From JACKFB01 sp041389525 (GTDB taxonomy: Bacteria > Myxococcota_A > UBA9042 > PHBI01 > JACKFB01): DNA of 64,000 nucleotides. Position numbers and translations under genes: made by a program. The stretch covers positions 1 through 64,000 of the forward strand of contig JAWKRR010000031.1 in the NCBI GenBank assembly GCA_041389525.1, read 5' to 3'. Under the pieces are notes generated by a model. That model searched no databases. It saw only the letters and a program-made list of their open reading frames with translations, and was not told the DNA's origin. The first letter of the stretch is position 1; each line of letters opens with the position of its first letter. This document shows positions 10,701 to 18,143 of this stretch, in pieces.

Positions 10701-13700
10701 GACGACGGCGATGACGACGACGACAACGGGTGCGCGAACGGGTGCGTGGCCAGCGTGGGCTTCGTCTGCGACGCGGCCGGCGTGTGCGCGTCGAGCTGTG
10801 GCGACGGGGTCAAGGCGTCCGATGAGGCCTGCGACGACGGCGACGGCGAGGACGACGACGGCTGCTCGGCCGCCTGCGTGCCCGAGGACGGCTACTCCTG
10901 CACCGGGACGGCCCCCAGCGTGTGCGTGACCACCTGCGGCGACGGCGCCGTGGCCGGCGCCGAGGCCTGCGATGACGGCGACCAGAACAACGCGAACGCG
11001 TGCACCAACGGCTGCCTGCCCGGACCCGGCTACACCTGCGACGCGGCGGGCGTGTGCACCTCGAGCTGCGGCGACGGCGTCAAGGCGTCGAACGAGGGCT
11101 GCGACGACGGCGACAACGACGACGACGACGGCTGCTCGGCCGGCTGCGTGGTCGAGGCCGGCTACTCGTGCGCTGGCGGCGCTCCGAGCGTGTGCTTGGC
11201 GGGCTGCGGCGACGGGATCGTCGCGGGCTCCGAGGAGTGTGACGACGACGACAACGACGGCGGCGACGGCTGCGCGGGCGATTGCACGGTCGAGGCGGGC
11301 TACAAGTGCGACGGGGCCAGCCCCAGCGTGTGCGCGGTGGCCTGCGGTGACGGCGTGGTGGACGACGGCGAGGCGTGCGAGCCGGCGGTCGACGGCGCGG
11401 CGGCCTGCGACGACGACTGCACGGTGGCCGAGTGCGGCGACGGCGTGCTGAACGAGGCGGCCGACGAGACCTGCGACGACGGCGGCGAGTCCGACGTGTG
11501 CGACGGGGACTGCTCGGCGGTCGAGTGCGGCGACGGCGTCGTGAACGCGGCGGCGGGCGAGGGCTGCGACGACGGAAACGACGACGCGGGCGACGGCTGC
11601 GGCGCGACCTGCGCGCCCGAGGACGGGTTTGACTGCGTGGGGGCCGGGATCGGCTCGTGCGTGTCGACCTGCGGCGACGGGGTCGTGGCCAGCGACGAGG
11701 GGTGCGACGACGGGGACCTCGAGGCCGGCGACGGCTGCGGCCTGGGCTGCGAGGTCGAGGACGGCTGGGGCTGCGCGGGCAGCGCGCCGAGCGTGTGCGA
11801 GACCGAGTGCGGCGACGGCGTGAAGACCGACGACGAGGAGTGCGATGACGGCGACGGCGACGACGCGAACGGGTGCTCGAACGCGTGCGTGGTGGCCTTC
11901 GGGTTCGACTGCGTGGGCGCCGCCCCCAGCGTGTGCGAGTCCACCTGCGGCGACGGCGAAAAAGCCGCCGGCGAGGGCTGCGATGACGGGGACGTAGACG
12001 GCGGCGACGGCTGCTCGGCGGCCTGCGCCGTCGAGGTCGGGTTCTCGTGCGTGGGGACGGCACCTTCGGTGTGCGAGGCGGGCTGCGGCGACGGGAAGGT
12101 CGTGGGCTTGGAGGGCTGCGATGACGGCGACAACGACGGCGGCGACGGCTGCTCGGCCGACTGCGAGCCCGAGGCGGGATTCGACTGCGTCGGGACCGCG
12201 CCCAGCGTGTGCGCGTCGACCTGCGGCGACAGCGAGCTCGCCAGCGACGAGGCCTGCGACGACGGAGGCACCGACGACGGCGACGGCTGCTCGGCGGCCT
12301 GCGCGGTCGAGCACGGGTTCGACTGCGGCAGCGGTCAGCCCAGCGTGTGCGTGTCGACCTGCGGCGACAGCAAAGTAGCCAGCGACGAGGGCTGCGACGA
12401 CGGAGGCACCGACGACGGCGACGGCTGCTCGGCGGTGTGCGCGCCCGAGACCGGCTTCGACTGCGGCAGCGCCGAGCCGAGCGCGTGCGCATCGACCTGC
12501 GGCGACGGGACGGTGGCCAGCGACGAGGGCTGCGATGACGGCGGCACCGACGACGGCGACGGCTGCTCGGCGGCCTGCGAGTTCGAGGCCACGGGGCTCT
12601 ACGTGACGGAGCTGCACCTGGGCACCCTGGTGGACGTCGGCGTGGTCGGGCAGTGGATCGAGCTGCGAAACGGCACGGCGGTGTCGATGGATTTGACGAC
12701 CCTCGATCTCGGGCTGGCGTCTCAAAACGGGGCGCCCTTCCTGCTGGGCGAGGGGTGTCAGGAGACGGGCGCCGGCAGCGCGACGGTGGCCGCGGGCGAG
12801 TACGTGGTCATCGCGCTCGACTCGGAGTCTGCGGCCGCGGGGCTGGTCGCGGACGTGGTGTGCGACGGCAGCTTCGGGCTTGAGCCCGGAGGCGACGTGC
12901 TGACCGTCAGCGCGCGCGGCGCGGTCCTCGACACCGTCGATTTCACAGGATTTGCCTGCCAAATCGCGAACCGGTTGGTGTCGCAGGGCTCGCGCTCGCT
13001 GGAGCTGGCGGACGCGGTGGACCAGGACGCGGACAGCAACGACGCGGTGGGCGCGTGGTGCCTGGCGTCGCCGGACGCGAGCTTCGACACGGCGGGGGTG
13101 GCCTTCGGGTCGCCGGGCTCCGGCGCGACCGGCGGGGCCGACGGCGCGTGCGGCGAGGCGACCTGCGACGCCGTGGACGACGACTGCGACGGGGAGATCG
13201 ACGAGGCGCTGGCCGACGGCGACGAGGACGGGCTGTGCGACGCCATCGACTGCGAGCCGACCTTGGCGAGCTGCACCGACAACTGCGCGACGGACGTCGA
13301 CAAGGACGGGGTCCCCGACTGCAGCGACGGGTGCATCGACGCGGACGCGGACGGCTGGGGCAGCCCGGGCGGCGCGGCGGTCGCGACCTGCGACGAGGCC
13401 GACGGGAAGCCGGTGACGGACTGCAACGACGCGGACACGAAGGTGAACCCTGGCGCGGTGGAGCTGTGCACGGGCGGCGTCGACGAGGACTGCGACGGGC
13501 TGACCGACTGCGCTCAGCTCAGCTGCGTGGCCGACGCGGCGTGTGGCGACGGCGACTTCGACGACGACGGCGTGTCCAACGCGCTAGAGGCCCTGTGCGG
13601 CAGCGACCGGGCGGACAAGGACGTGACGCCGAGCGCGGACGACCTGGCCGACCCGGACAGCGACGGCCTGCCCAACTGCGTGGACGACGACGACGACGGC

Positions 13701-14132
13701 GACACCCTGACCGACGCGCAGGAGGAGGCGCTGGGCACCGACCCACGCAAGGCCGACAGCGACGGCGACGGGGCGCAGGACGACGAGGAGGTGCTGTGCG
13801 GGACCGACCCGAACGACGCGGCGAGCTTGCCCCAGGACCTCGACAGCAGCGGCGTCTGCGACGGCGCGGAGGTCGACACGGACGGCGACGGGGTCATCGA
13901 CGCCCTCGAAAACCTATGTGGCACCGATCCAAATGACGCCACGAAGACCCCGGCGGCCGACAGCTTGGGCGACGCCGACGCCGACGGCGTCCTGGACTGC
14001 GTCAACGACACGAAGAAGGGCGGCGGGTGCAACGCCGGCGGCGAAGGAGCGCCGAGCGGGCTGCCGTTGCTGCTCGCGGGCTTGGCGCTGCTGGCCCTCG
14101 CCCGCCGCCGCACCCGCGCGGCGCAGCGCTGA
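4722..14132 (+). CDS. giant Cys-rich surface protein: DUF4215-like repeats, beta-helix, lamin-tail-like domain, MYXO-CTERM tail
   Basis: A 3136-aa secreted protein. Order by approximate residue: signal peptide 1-27; an N-terminal beta-rich region to 450; four copies of a ~150-aa beta-rich domain (about 455-630, 685-850, 880-1040 and 1675-1820), each followed by a Cys-rich repeat; a CSLREAI motif near 1130 opening a parallel beta-helix to about 1500; a long run of Myxococcus Cys-rich (DUF4215-like) repeats to 2620, 29 CGDG/CGDS starts in all; a lamin-tail-like domain 2625-2760; MopE-type CDAVDDDCDGEIDE near 2815; thrombospondin-3-like Asp repeats 2945-3100; and a C-terminal GGGCN, hydrophobic helix and RRR tail. 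That tail resembles MYXO-CTERM, where a myxosortase is thought to process the protein and anchor it through the Cys. ATG 4722 has AGGGGA upstream; an earlier in-frame codon at 4683 gives no signal peptide. Adhesion or surface structure is inferred. Confidence 0.9.
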   Translation: MSRFGTTLLVMGAIVLLALTPTAAAQQAVLTDSTWGHATADGTIGAGEYPVFSTGINSGFADVLGATSKLSFDSGFTDEAFVVGLQSSGPLADVAVIYLDCWSGGYSDTTSFADAADAHRRAISGRGTSGETSELVFAPGFEADLAIAFNSSFAGLWLLDDGGNDSLLFLEDLGLAPLNAPNAGAWEMATDLDAMGIAVGDSCDYVATYINAANAFRSDEFHGVAQATVPAGNPGSGATVTLGVGDFNTFATALPPLAPGTIAFTGYNADGDDDLAFVVLTDLVDETIFFTDDEVSAGGALTSGEGRIRWDSGTVSAGTVVTLGGLSGTPTASVGTVTAASGVLNLAAGGDSLLAYQGDDADSPVGYLAGLESASGAAGDPADAGLTPGLSFITASTDDDDGGAYTGPRDTQVTFARYLALVNDPANWSLESSDGTLLVPFDATNFTLGAVCGDGIVTGGEDCESATAHVDTSVGGSGNLGAGFISLTSLAQTLTLTAETTFARVEFAGVPSPAACEGMLVEIYPVAPDGSPDTGATALASGTANGLPATQGALWAAAEISATLPAGQYAVVLSPPAGLTCQLRGSGTSTYAGGSYWRLPNGASAFVQNAGFDLYVALVGGDATATCDADCTTAECGDGTLNTAAGETCDDAGDSALCNAECTQSLCGDGVTNALTEECDEGEGAVVGTHGGADFDGATSEALVYAQTFTLGADASIGTLDVLVRADSAGACDGAVLSIAPSTGGQPDSAATAVFSGTASGLPLLAGEVVLRLAAAFDLPAGDYAFFADLTSVAGGCALKLASDGVYSEGAAWSNSVSDGTVFTTAFGANVDFAMRLSPGGGGAGSALCTSSCQAVACGDGVTDTDAGEICDGGPALLDFTGLAAADHTIAKPTSPEFVAQTFTLSAATTLVGVELLASGGPGACTGASILLAGTDANGLPDLAAIQAVGVIAGTSPSADDPEWLAGDLDATLAAGTWAMVVDAFAAGGDCTLHGSFADPYADGQAFEYKLTQSTAFELIAPGTLDMSWRLVAAGAAETADCDTDCTAAECGDGVINATTPEICDDGNDDPADGCSSTCDAIEVGWRCPTVGAACECADGFSGDGCATFSQVVTTESDLVADDGLCSLREAITAMNTGVASGVTSGECAGGAAGGTITLPSGTFALGIAGLDEDANATGDLDVLVAMAIVGAGRDTTYIDGAGLDRVLHLNAGPVQLEGLSVVNGAPGDDDGGCVYNDSGTGLSVVDARLEGCSAGDSSGGAIATGSGVLTLTRVEFLHNEADSGGAVDSSSGSSAELYATDCLFSGNNASSEGTAVSLSSSGTDGVARFVGCTFTDNTGPEVVYTRGHATLMRNCTVVGNSAGPDDALIGMGNTGMGVLTLEHTTITGNTAKSVFRQHGSSDEDVELIGSVVAGNGGAGCTDLSDTFSFGGNVLHSSCDKGHAGDVVSDAPLMGALSDNGGLTATAAPGAGSPALGLASCLDVSGAGISGDQRGEARPVSGCTAGAYEVVCGDGDLAGDEGCDDDGTGVGDGCGETCEPEFDFVCAGEPSVCVANVCGDGVVAGDEDCDTAGQSATCEANCEVPRCGDGTLNTLANEECDAGEPDPACDVDCTLAECGDGTLNTEAGEVCDDGGETATCGADCNPVICGDGVTNSLVEDCDGGSSAVLDLSDGGNLSGGAAGGLVRAQSFTLDAETHVGSIDLLVEAPTAGECTGMPWRLAALPADGVPSVDVDYLLDTTLGDAPAAPGRSYVRVKTDLTLAAGTYFVAFDMTGMPDCGLKASTNDPYAGGQAWTTSNSGDPTEFHTVFSSTGDWAIRFNSTAGAAFTADCNDDCSAAECGDGVTNGAAGEACDDGDGDDVNGCGNDCQPSVGFGCDGANPSVCVSTCGDGVAASDEACDTGGNSDTCDEDCTVPECGDGVWNASASEACDEGGQTATCEADCSVPDCGDGVHNALAGEACDEGGQTATCEADCAVPDCGDGVHNGLAGEACDDGDDDDDNGCANGCVASVGFVCDAAGVCASSCGDGVKASDEACDDGDGEDDDGCSAACVPEDGYSCTGTAPSVCVTTCGDGAVAGAEACDDGDQNNANACTNGCLPGPGYTCDAAGVCTSSCGDGVKASNEGCDDGDNDDDDGCSAGCVVEAGYSCAGGAPSVCLAGCGDGIVAGSEECDDDDNDGGDGCAGDCTVEAGYKCDGASPSVCAVACGDGVVDDGEACEPAVDGAAACDDDCTVAECGDGVLNEAADETCDDGGESDVCDGDCSAVECGDGVVNAAAGEGCDDGNDDAGDGCGATCAPEDGFDCVGAGIGSCVSTCGDGVVASDEGCDDGDLEAGDGCGLGCEVEDGWGCAGSAPSVCETECGDGVKTDDEECDDGDGDDANGCSNACVVAFGFDCVGAAPSVCESTCGDGEKAAGEGCDDGDVDGGDGCSAACAVEVGFSCVGTAPSVCEAGCGDGKVVGLEGCDDGDNDGGDGCSADCEPEAGFDCVGTAPSVCASTCGDSELASDEACDDGGTDDGDGCSAACAVEHGFDCGSGQPSVCVSTCGDSKVASDEGCDDGGTDDGDGCSAVCAPETGFDCGSAEPSACASTCGDGTVASDEGCDDGGTDDGDGCSAACEFEATGLYVTELHLGTLVDVGVVGQWIELRNGTAVSMDLTTLDLGLASQNGAPFLLGEGCQETGAGSATVAAGEYVVIALDSESAAAGLVADVVCDGSFGLEPGGDVLTVSARGAVLDTVDFTGFACQIANRLVSQGSRSLELADAVDQDADSNDAVGAWCLASPDASFDTAGVAFGSPGSGATGGADGACGEATCDAVDDDCDGEIDEALADGDEDGLCDAIDCEPTLASCTDNCATDVDKDGVPDCSDGCIDADADGWGSPGGAAVATCDEADGKPVTDCNDADTKVNPGAVELCTGGVDEDCDGLTDCAQLSCVADAACGDGDFDDDGVSNALEALCGSDRADKDVTPSADDLADPDSDGLPNCVDDDDDGDTLTDAQEEALGTDPRKADSDGDGAQDDEEVLCGTDPNDAASLPQDLDSSGVCDGAEVDTDGDGVIDALENLCGTDPNDATKTPAADSLGDADADGVLDCVNDTKKGGGCNAGGEGAPSGLPLLLAGLALLALARRRTRAAQR
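12210..12585 (+). repeat. tandem 138-bp repeats inside the giant surface protein gene
   Basis: The last three Cys-rich repeats are nearly identical at DNA level with an exact period of 138 bases (46 codons). Units begin at 12210, 12348 and 12486, and the third is cut short where the lamin-tail-like domain begins. Each carries the core DEGCDDGGTDDGDGCSA or DEACDDGGTDDGDGCSA. Other repeats in the protein are more diverged, so these three look like the most recent duplications. Confidence 0.85.
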
Positions 14133-14136
14133 CGAC

Positions 14137-14170
14137 GCGCGTGCCTGCGGGGAATCCCGCGGGCACGCGC
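14137..14170. terminator. bidirectional hairpin terminator
   Basis: A stem of 15 base pairs, 14 Watson-Crick plus one G-T, with a GAAT loop at 14152-14155 lies between two convergent stop codons: the giant surface protein ends at 14132 and the radical SAM gene ends at 14177. There is no T-run, so intrinsic termination is inferred from stem strength and position. Confidence 0.65.
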
Positions 14171-14176
14171 CGCCGC

Positions 14177-15748
14177 TCAGCCGATGACGCCGGGCTGCTC
14201 GTGGCGGTCCGCGGGCTCACGCTCGAGCGCCGCCCGCGGCTCCTCCAGAGTCCGCGCGTAGCCTCGCTGCTCCAAGAACTCCGTGAGCTTGGCGTTCAGC
14301 ACGAAGCGGGTCTCCTCGAGCGCGTGGGTGGACAGGAAGTCCAGCACGTTGGCGCGCTCGAGCCATTGAGCGAAGTCCTCGAGGAAGGCCACCGCGCTGC
14401 CCGCGTAGTGCCGCTTCCACACCGCCGCCAGCCGCCACACCTGCCGCAGCGAGGCGCGCAGCAGCTTGTAGACGTGCGCCACCCGGTGCGCGCGCATCAC
14501 GTCCGCGTAAGGGAAGGTCTCGCAGCCGTAGGTCTCGTAGGGCGGCTCGGGCGAGAACTGCAGCCCGTACTTCGCCGCCTCCGCGTGGTAGCGGGTACCC
14601 GGCAGCGCCAGCAGCCGGTAAATCTCGAGATCTGCGTGGGGGAAGCTGCTCAGGACGAAGTCGATGGTGCGGCGAAAGCCGGCGTAGTCGGACATCGGCA
14701 GGCCGTAGATGACGTCGACGTAATAATCCAGCCCGAGATCGTCGAGGTGACGCAGGTTCTCGTTGAAGCGCTCGAGCTTGAAGCGCCGGTCCATCTCCTT
14801 GAGCGACTCCTCCTCGATGGTCTGAAGGCCCAGGCCGATCTGCTTGACGTTGGCGCGCTTGTAGAGCTCGGCCGTCTCGCGGTCGAGCAGCTCGGCGTAG
14901 CTCTCGATGCGCAGCCCACCCGGCGCGTTCAGCTCGGCCAGCGCCTCCAGGATGACCTTCGTGCGCTTCTTGTTCAGCCCGAAGATGGGGTCGACGACCT
15001 GCACGTCGTAGCCGGCGCTGACGAGGCGGCCGAGGTCGCGGATGACGCGCTCGTCGTCGAATTTGCGGTGGCGGGTCTGCCCGTAGAGGCAAAACGCGCA
15101 GTCGAAGACGCAGCCGCGCAGGGTCTCGTAGATGACCGAGCGGTCGAAGCGCGCCAGCGCGGGGTCTGAGCGGTCGAGCTCATCGGTGTAGGGCGACGGG
15201 ATCAGGTCCAGGTTCTCGAGCGGCGCCCGCCACGGCCCGCGCACGACCGCGCCGTCTGACGCCCGCGTCGACGTCCCCGCGAGGCCGACCAGCGCGCGGG
15301 GCCCCTCGTCGAGCAGGCGGTTGAGCAGCTCGGTGAAGGTCTGCTCGGCCTCGCCGGTGACGACCACGTCGACGCTGGGCCAGCGCGTCAGCACGTCCTC
15401 GGGGCGGTTGCCGACGTCAGGCCCGCCCGCGACGATCAACAGCTCCGGCACCAGCGCCTTCGCCCGCTGGCAGAAGGTCAGCATCGCCGTGGAGTTCCAG
15501 ATGTAGCAGGACACCCCGAGGACCGCCGGCCGCAGGTCGCGCAGCTCGATGAGCGCGCGCTCCATCTCGGAAAAGGGCGCGAAGTCGTTGACGCGCAGCC
15601 CCGTCGCCACGAAGTGCTCCATCCGGTACTCGCGCCGGTGGAACCGGACCTCGCTGTCGATGCGCGGGTCGAGGCGCGCGTAGCCCTCGAGGCACCGATA
15701 GGCGAGGGAGATCTCGAACCCCACGTGAAGAAGGTAGACGTCGAGCAC
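14177..15748 (-). CDS. B12-binding-type radical SAM protein
   Basis: A 523-aa cytoplasmic radical SAM enzyme of the B12-binding/BchE-like type. The N-terminal third resembles a cobalamin-binding Rossmann domain (VLGVSCYIWNSTAML, then IVAGGPDVG and VVTGEAEQTF). The radical SAM core carries CVFDCAFC near residue 212, the CxxxCxxC ligands of the 4Fe-4S cluster. Later core motifs include LGLQTIEEESLKEMDR and YYVDVIYGLPMSDY. The C-terminal ~150 residues are helical and unassigned. The canonical DxHxxG cobalamin motif is not visible, so B12 binding is uncertain. The GTG at 15748 follows GGAGG by five bases; a longer frame to 15982 adds low-complexity sequence. No biosynthetic neighbours indicate the substrate. 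Confidence 0.85.
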   Translation of the reverse strand: MLDVYLLHVGFEISLAYRCLEGYARLDPRIDSEVRFHRREYRMEHFVATGLRVNDFAPFSEMERALIELRDLRPAVLGVSCYIWNSTAMLTFCQRAKALVPELLIVAGGPDVGNRPEDVLTRWPSVDVVVTGEAEQTFTELLNRLLDEGPRALVGLAGTSTRASDGAVVRGPWRAPLENLDLIPSPYTDELDRSDPALARFDRSVIYETLRGCVFDCAFCLYGQTRHRKFDDERVIRDLGRLVSAGYDVQVVDPIFGLNKKRTKVILEALAELNAPGGLRIESYAELLDRETAELYKRANVKQIGLGLQTIEEESLKEMDRRFKLERFNENLRHLDDLGLDYYVDVIYGLPMSDYAGFRRTIDFVLSSFPHADLEIYRLLALPGTRYHAEAAKYGLQFSPEPPYETYGCETFPYADVMRAHRVAHVYKLLRASLRQVWRLAAVWKRHYAGSAVAFLEDFAQWLERANVLDFLSTHALEETRFVLNAKLTEFLEQRGYARTLEEPRAALEREPADRHEQPGVIG

Positions 15749-15947
15749 CGACTCCTCCTGGGCGTGTCCGGACCCACCGCGCCCCCGTGTCTCCCATGGC
15801 GAGCGCGGCGGCGGGTGCGTGCGAATACGGTCATCATAGCGTGGGCGATTTGGCCCCGCTAGATGCGCGCCGGCACGCGACGCGGGGCGGCCGTGACCGC
15901 TCGAATCGCCAGGATTTGCCTGCCTCGTTGGGGGATCGCGAGGGCGG

Positions 15948-18143
15948 CTAGGCGTCTTCCCAGCGCTCGAGCGGTCGCACACGCACGGCGGCGGCTTTGT
16001 AGGCGGGCTGGCGCGAGGTGGGGTCGAAGGCCGGGTAGCAGAGGCGGTTCGTGGCCTCGTAGTGCATCGGGACGAAGACCTCGCCGGCGCGGCCTTTGTG
16101 GGTCAGGACGGCCCTGGCGGTGAGCGCGCCGCGGCGCGACTCGACGCGCACCGGCTCGTGGGGGCGGATGGCCAGGCGTCGGGCGTCGTCGGGGTGGAGC
16201 TCGACGTAGATCTCGCTGGGGTGCAGCTTCGCCAACACGCCGGACTTGTCGGTGCGGGTGCCCGTGTGCCACTGAGTCGCGCTGCCGCGGCCGGTCAGCA
16301 GCAGCAGCGGGTACTCGTCGCAGGGGGGCTCGGGCAGCGGGGTCGTCGCGCCGAAGCGGAAGCGCGCGCGGCCGGTGTCGGTGAAGAACTTGCCGTCGCT
16401 GAAGAGGCGCCGCTCGTCGCCGCGGGGGACCGGCGCGCCCTCGGGGCACGGCCACTGCACGCCGCCCGCGTCGTTGAGCGTGTGGTAGTCGGCGATCCCG
16501 GTGATGTCGCAGGGGCGCCCGCGGCTCAGCTCGCGCAGGATGTGGAACACCGCCTCGGGGCTGTCCCAGCGGGCGAACATCTCGCCGACGCCCCACGCCT
16601 GGGCGACCAGCCTGAAGATGGCGAAGTCCGTCAGGGCCTGCCCCGGCGCGCGCAGGACCCGCTTGAGCAGCCCCACGCGCCGCTCGGAGTTGATGAATGT
16701 GCCCTCTTTCTCGCCCCAGCCGGCGGCCGGCAGCAGCAGGTGGGCGCGCTGGGCGGTGTGGCTGGTCTCGTACATGTCTTGGACGACGAGGAAGTCGAGC
16801 TTGTCGAACACGTCGTCGGCCAGGCGGCGGTGAATCCACGAGTGGGCGGGGTTGGTGCCGATAACCCAGAGCGCCTTGATGCGGCCGGCGCTGACGCCCT
16901 CGAGGATGCGGTCGTAGGTCAGGCCGGCGGTCTGGGGGATGCGCTCGGGGTCGACGTCGAGGATGCCCGCGACCTCTTTTCGATCGGTATCACTTGAGAA
17001 ATCGCGACCTCCGAAGAGGCTGGACGTGTTGCTGAAGAGGCGCGAGCCCATGGCGTTGCACTGGCCGGTCACCGAGCCGGGGCCGGTGCCGGGGCGGCCG
17101 ATCTGCCCGGTCATCAACGACAGCGCGATCAGCGCCTGCGCGGTCAGGACGCCCTCGTGGCTCTGGTTGACGCCCATGGTCCACCACAGCGACACGCGCT
17201 TGCCCTGGCCGATGGCGTCCGCCAGCGCGGTGACCGCCTCGGGCGTGAGTCCGGTGTCTTGGCAGACCCGCTCGAGGGTGAACTCCTCGACGTGGGCGGC
17301 GAAGGCGTCGAACTCCTCGGTGTGGGCGTCGACGAAGGCGCGGTCGACGGCGCCGCTGTGGATGAGCAGCCGCGCGAGACCATAAGCCAGCCCGAGATCG
17401 GACTTGGGCCGAAGTGCCACGTGCTGACTGGCCGCCATGGCCGACTCGGTGCGGCGCGGGTCGACGACGATGAGCTTGGGGCGGTTGCGGTTGCGCCACA
17501 GCCGCTCCCACAGGATGGGGTGGGCGACGGCCAGGTTTGAGCCCCAGAGCACGATGACGTCGGAGGCCTCGAGGTCGGCGTAGGTGTAGGGCGGCGCGTC
17601 GAAGCCGAAGCACTCTTTGTAGGCGCTGACGGCTGTGGCCATGCACTGGCGCGTGTTTCCGTCGCCGTGGACCATGCCCATGCCGAACTTGGCGAGGGCG
17701 CCGAGCAGGGCCATCTCCTCGGTGGTGATCTGGCCGGTGCTGAGAAACGCGACGGATTCGGGGCCGTGGGCGTCTTGGACGGCGCGCATGCGGCTGACGA
17801 AGGTGGCGATGGCGCGGTGCCAGGTGGTGGGGACGAGGCGGCCGCGGGAGCCGCGGATCATCGGGGTCGTGGCGCGGTCGGTGGCGGCGGTCGGGCGCAG
17901 GGCGTCCCAGCCTTTTGGGCAGGCCGCGCCTTGGTTTACGGGGTAGTCGGCGCTGGGGGTGAGGTTGACGGCGACGCCGTCTTTGAGGTGGGCGGTGAGG
18001 CCGCAGCCGGTCGAGCAGAAGCCGCAGACCAGGTCGGTGGTGGCGTCGGGGGCGAGGCGCGCGGGGAGCTGGCCGAGCGCGCCGGGGCCGGGGATGCGGG
18101 CGAGCTTGTCGGTGAGCGGACCGGCGTGGGCGCGTAGCTTCAC
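15948..18143 (-). CDS. nasA: assimilatory-type molybdopterin nitrate reductase catalytic subunit
   Basis: A 731-aa molybdopterin oxidoreductase expected to reduce nitrate to nitrite. An N-terminal 4Fe-4S site is formed by Cys40, Cys43, Cys47 and Cys75 (CGFCSTGCG, then AACPKGW). Nas/Nap-type signatures follow: GDGNTRQCMATAV, VLWGSNLAVAHPILWER and TGQCNAMGSRLFSN. The C-terminal molybdopterin-dinucleotide domain contains TGRGSATQWHTGTRT. There is no twin-arginine signal, so the enzyme should be cytoplasmic, which fits assimilation. The GTG at 18143 has GGAGG six bases upstream and overlaps the stop of the preceding gene as GTGA, indicating coupled translation with its probable electron-donor subunit. 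Narrow specificity for nitrate rests on the NirBD/NarK neighbours; a selenate- or formate-type relative cannot be fully excluded. Confidence 0.9.
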   Translation of the reverse strand: MKLRAHAGPLTDKLARIPGPGALGQLPARLAPDATTDLVCGFCSTGCGLTAHLKDGVAVNLTPSADYPVNQGAACPKGWDALRPTAATDRATTPMIRGSRGRLVPTTWHRAIATFVSRMRAVQDAHGPESVAFLSTGQITTEEMALLGALAKFGMGMVHGDGNTRQCMATAVSAYKECFGFDAPPYTYADLEASDVIVLWGSNLAVAHPILWERLWRNRNRPKLIVVDPRRTESAMAASQHVALRPKSDLGLAYGLARLLIHSGAVDRAFVDAHTEEFDAFAAHVEEFTLERVCQDTGLTPEAVTALADAIGQGKRVSLWWTMGVNQSHEGVLTAQALIALSLMTGQIGRPGTGPGSVTGQCNAMGSRLFSNTSSLFGGRDFSSDTDRKEVAGILDVDPERIPQTAGLTYDRILEGVSAGRIKALWVIGTNPAHSWIHRRLADDVFDKLDFLVVQDMYETSHTAQRAHLLLPAAGWGEKEGTFINSERRVGLLKRVLRAPGQALTDFAIFRLVAQAWGVGEMFARWDSPEAVFHILRELSRGRPCDITGIADYHTLNDAGGVQWPCPEGAPVPRGDERRLFSDGKFFTDTGRARFRFGATTPLPEPPCDEYPLLLLTGRGSATQWHTGTRTDKSGVLAKLHPSEIYVELHPDDARRLAIRPHEPVRVESRRGALTARAVLTHKGRAGEVFVPMHYEATNRLCYPAFDPTSRQPAYKAAAVRVRPLERWEDA

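Noticed and set aside
10155..12962. Minus-strand open frame of 935 codons
   Set aside because: Shadow of the CGDG-repeat region; its apparent Ala/Val/Arg repeats are the reverse reading of the Cys-rich repeats.
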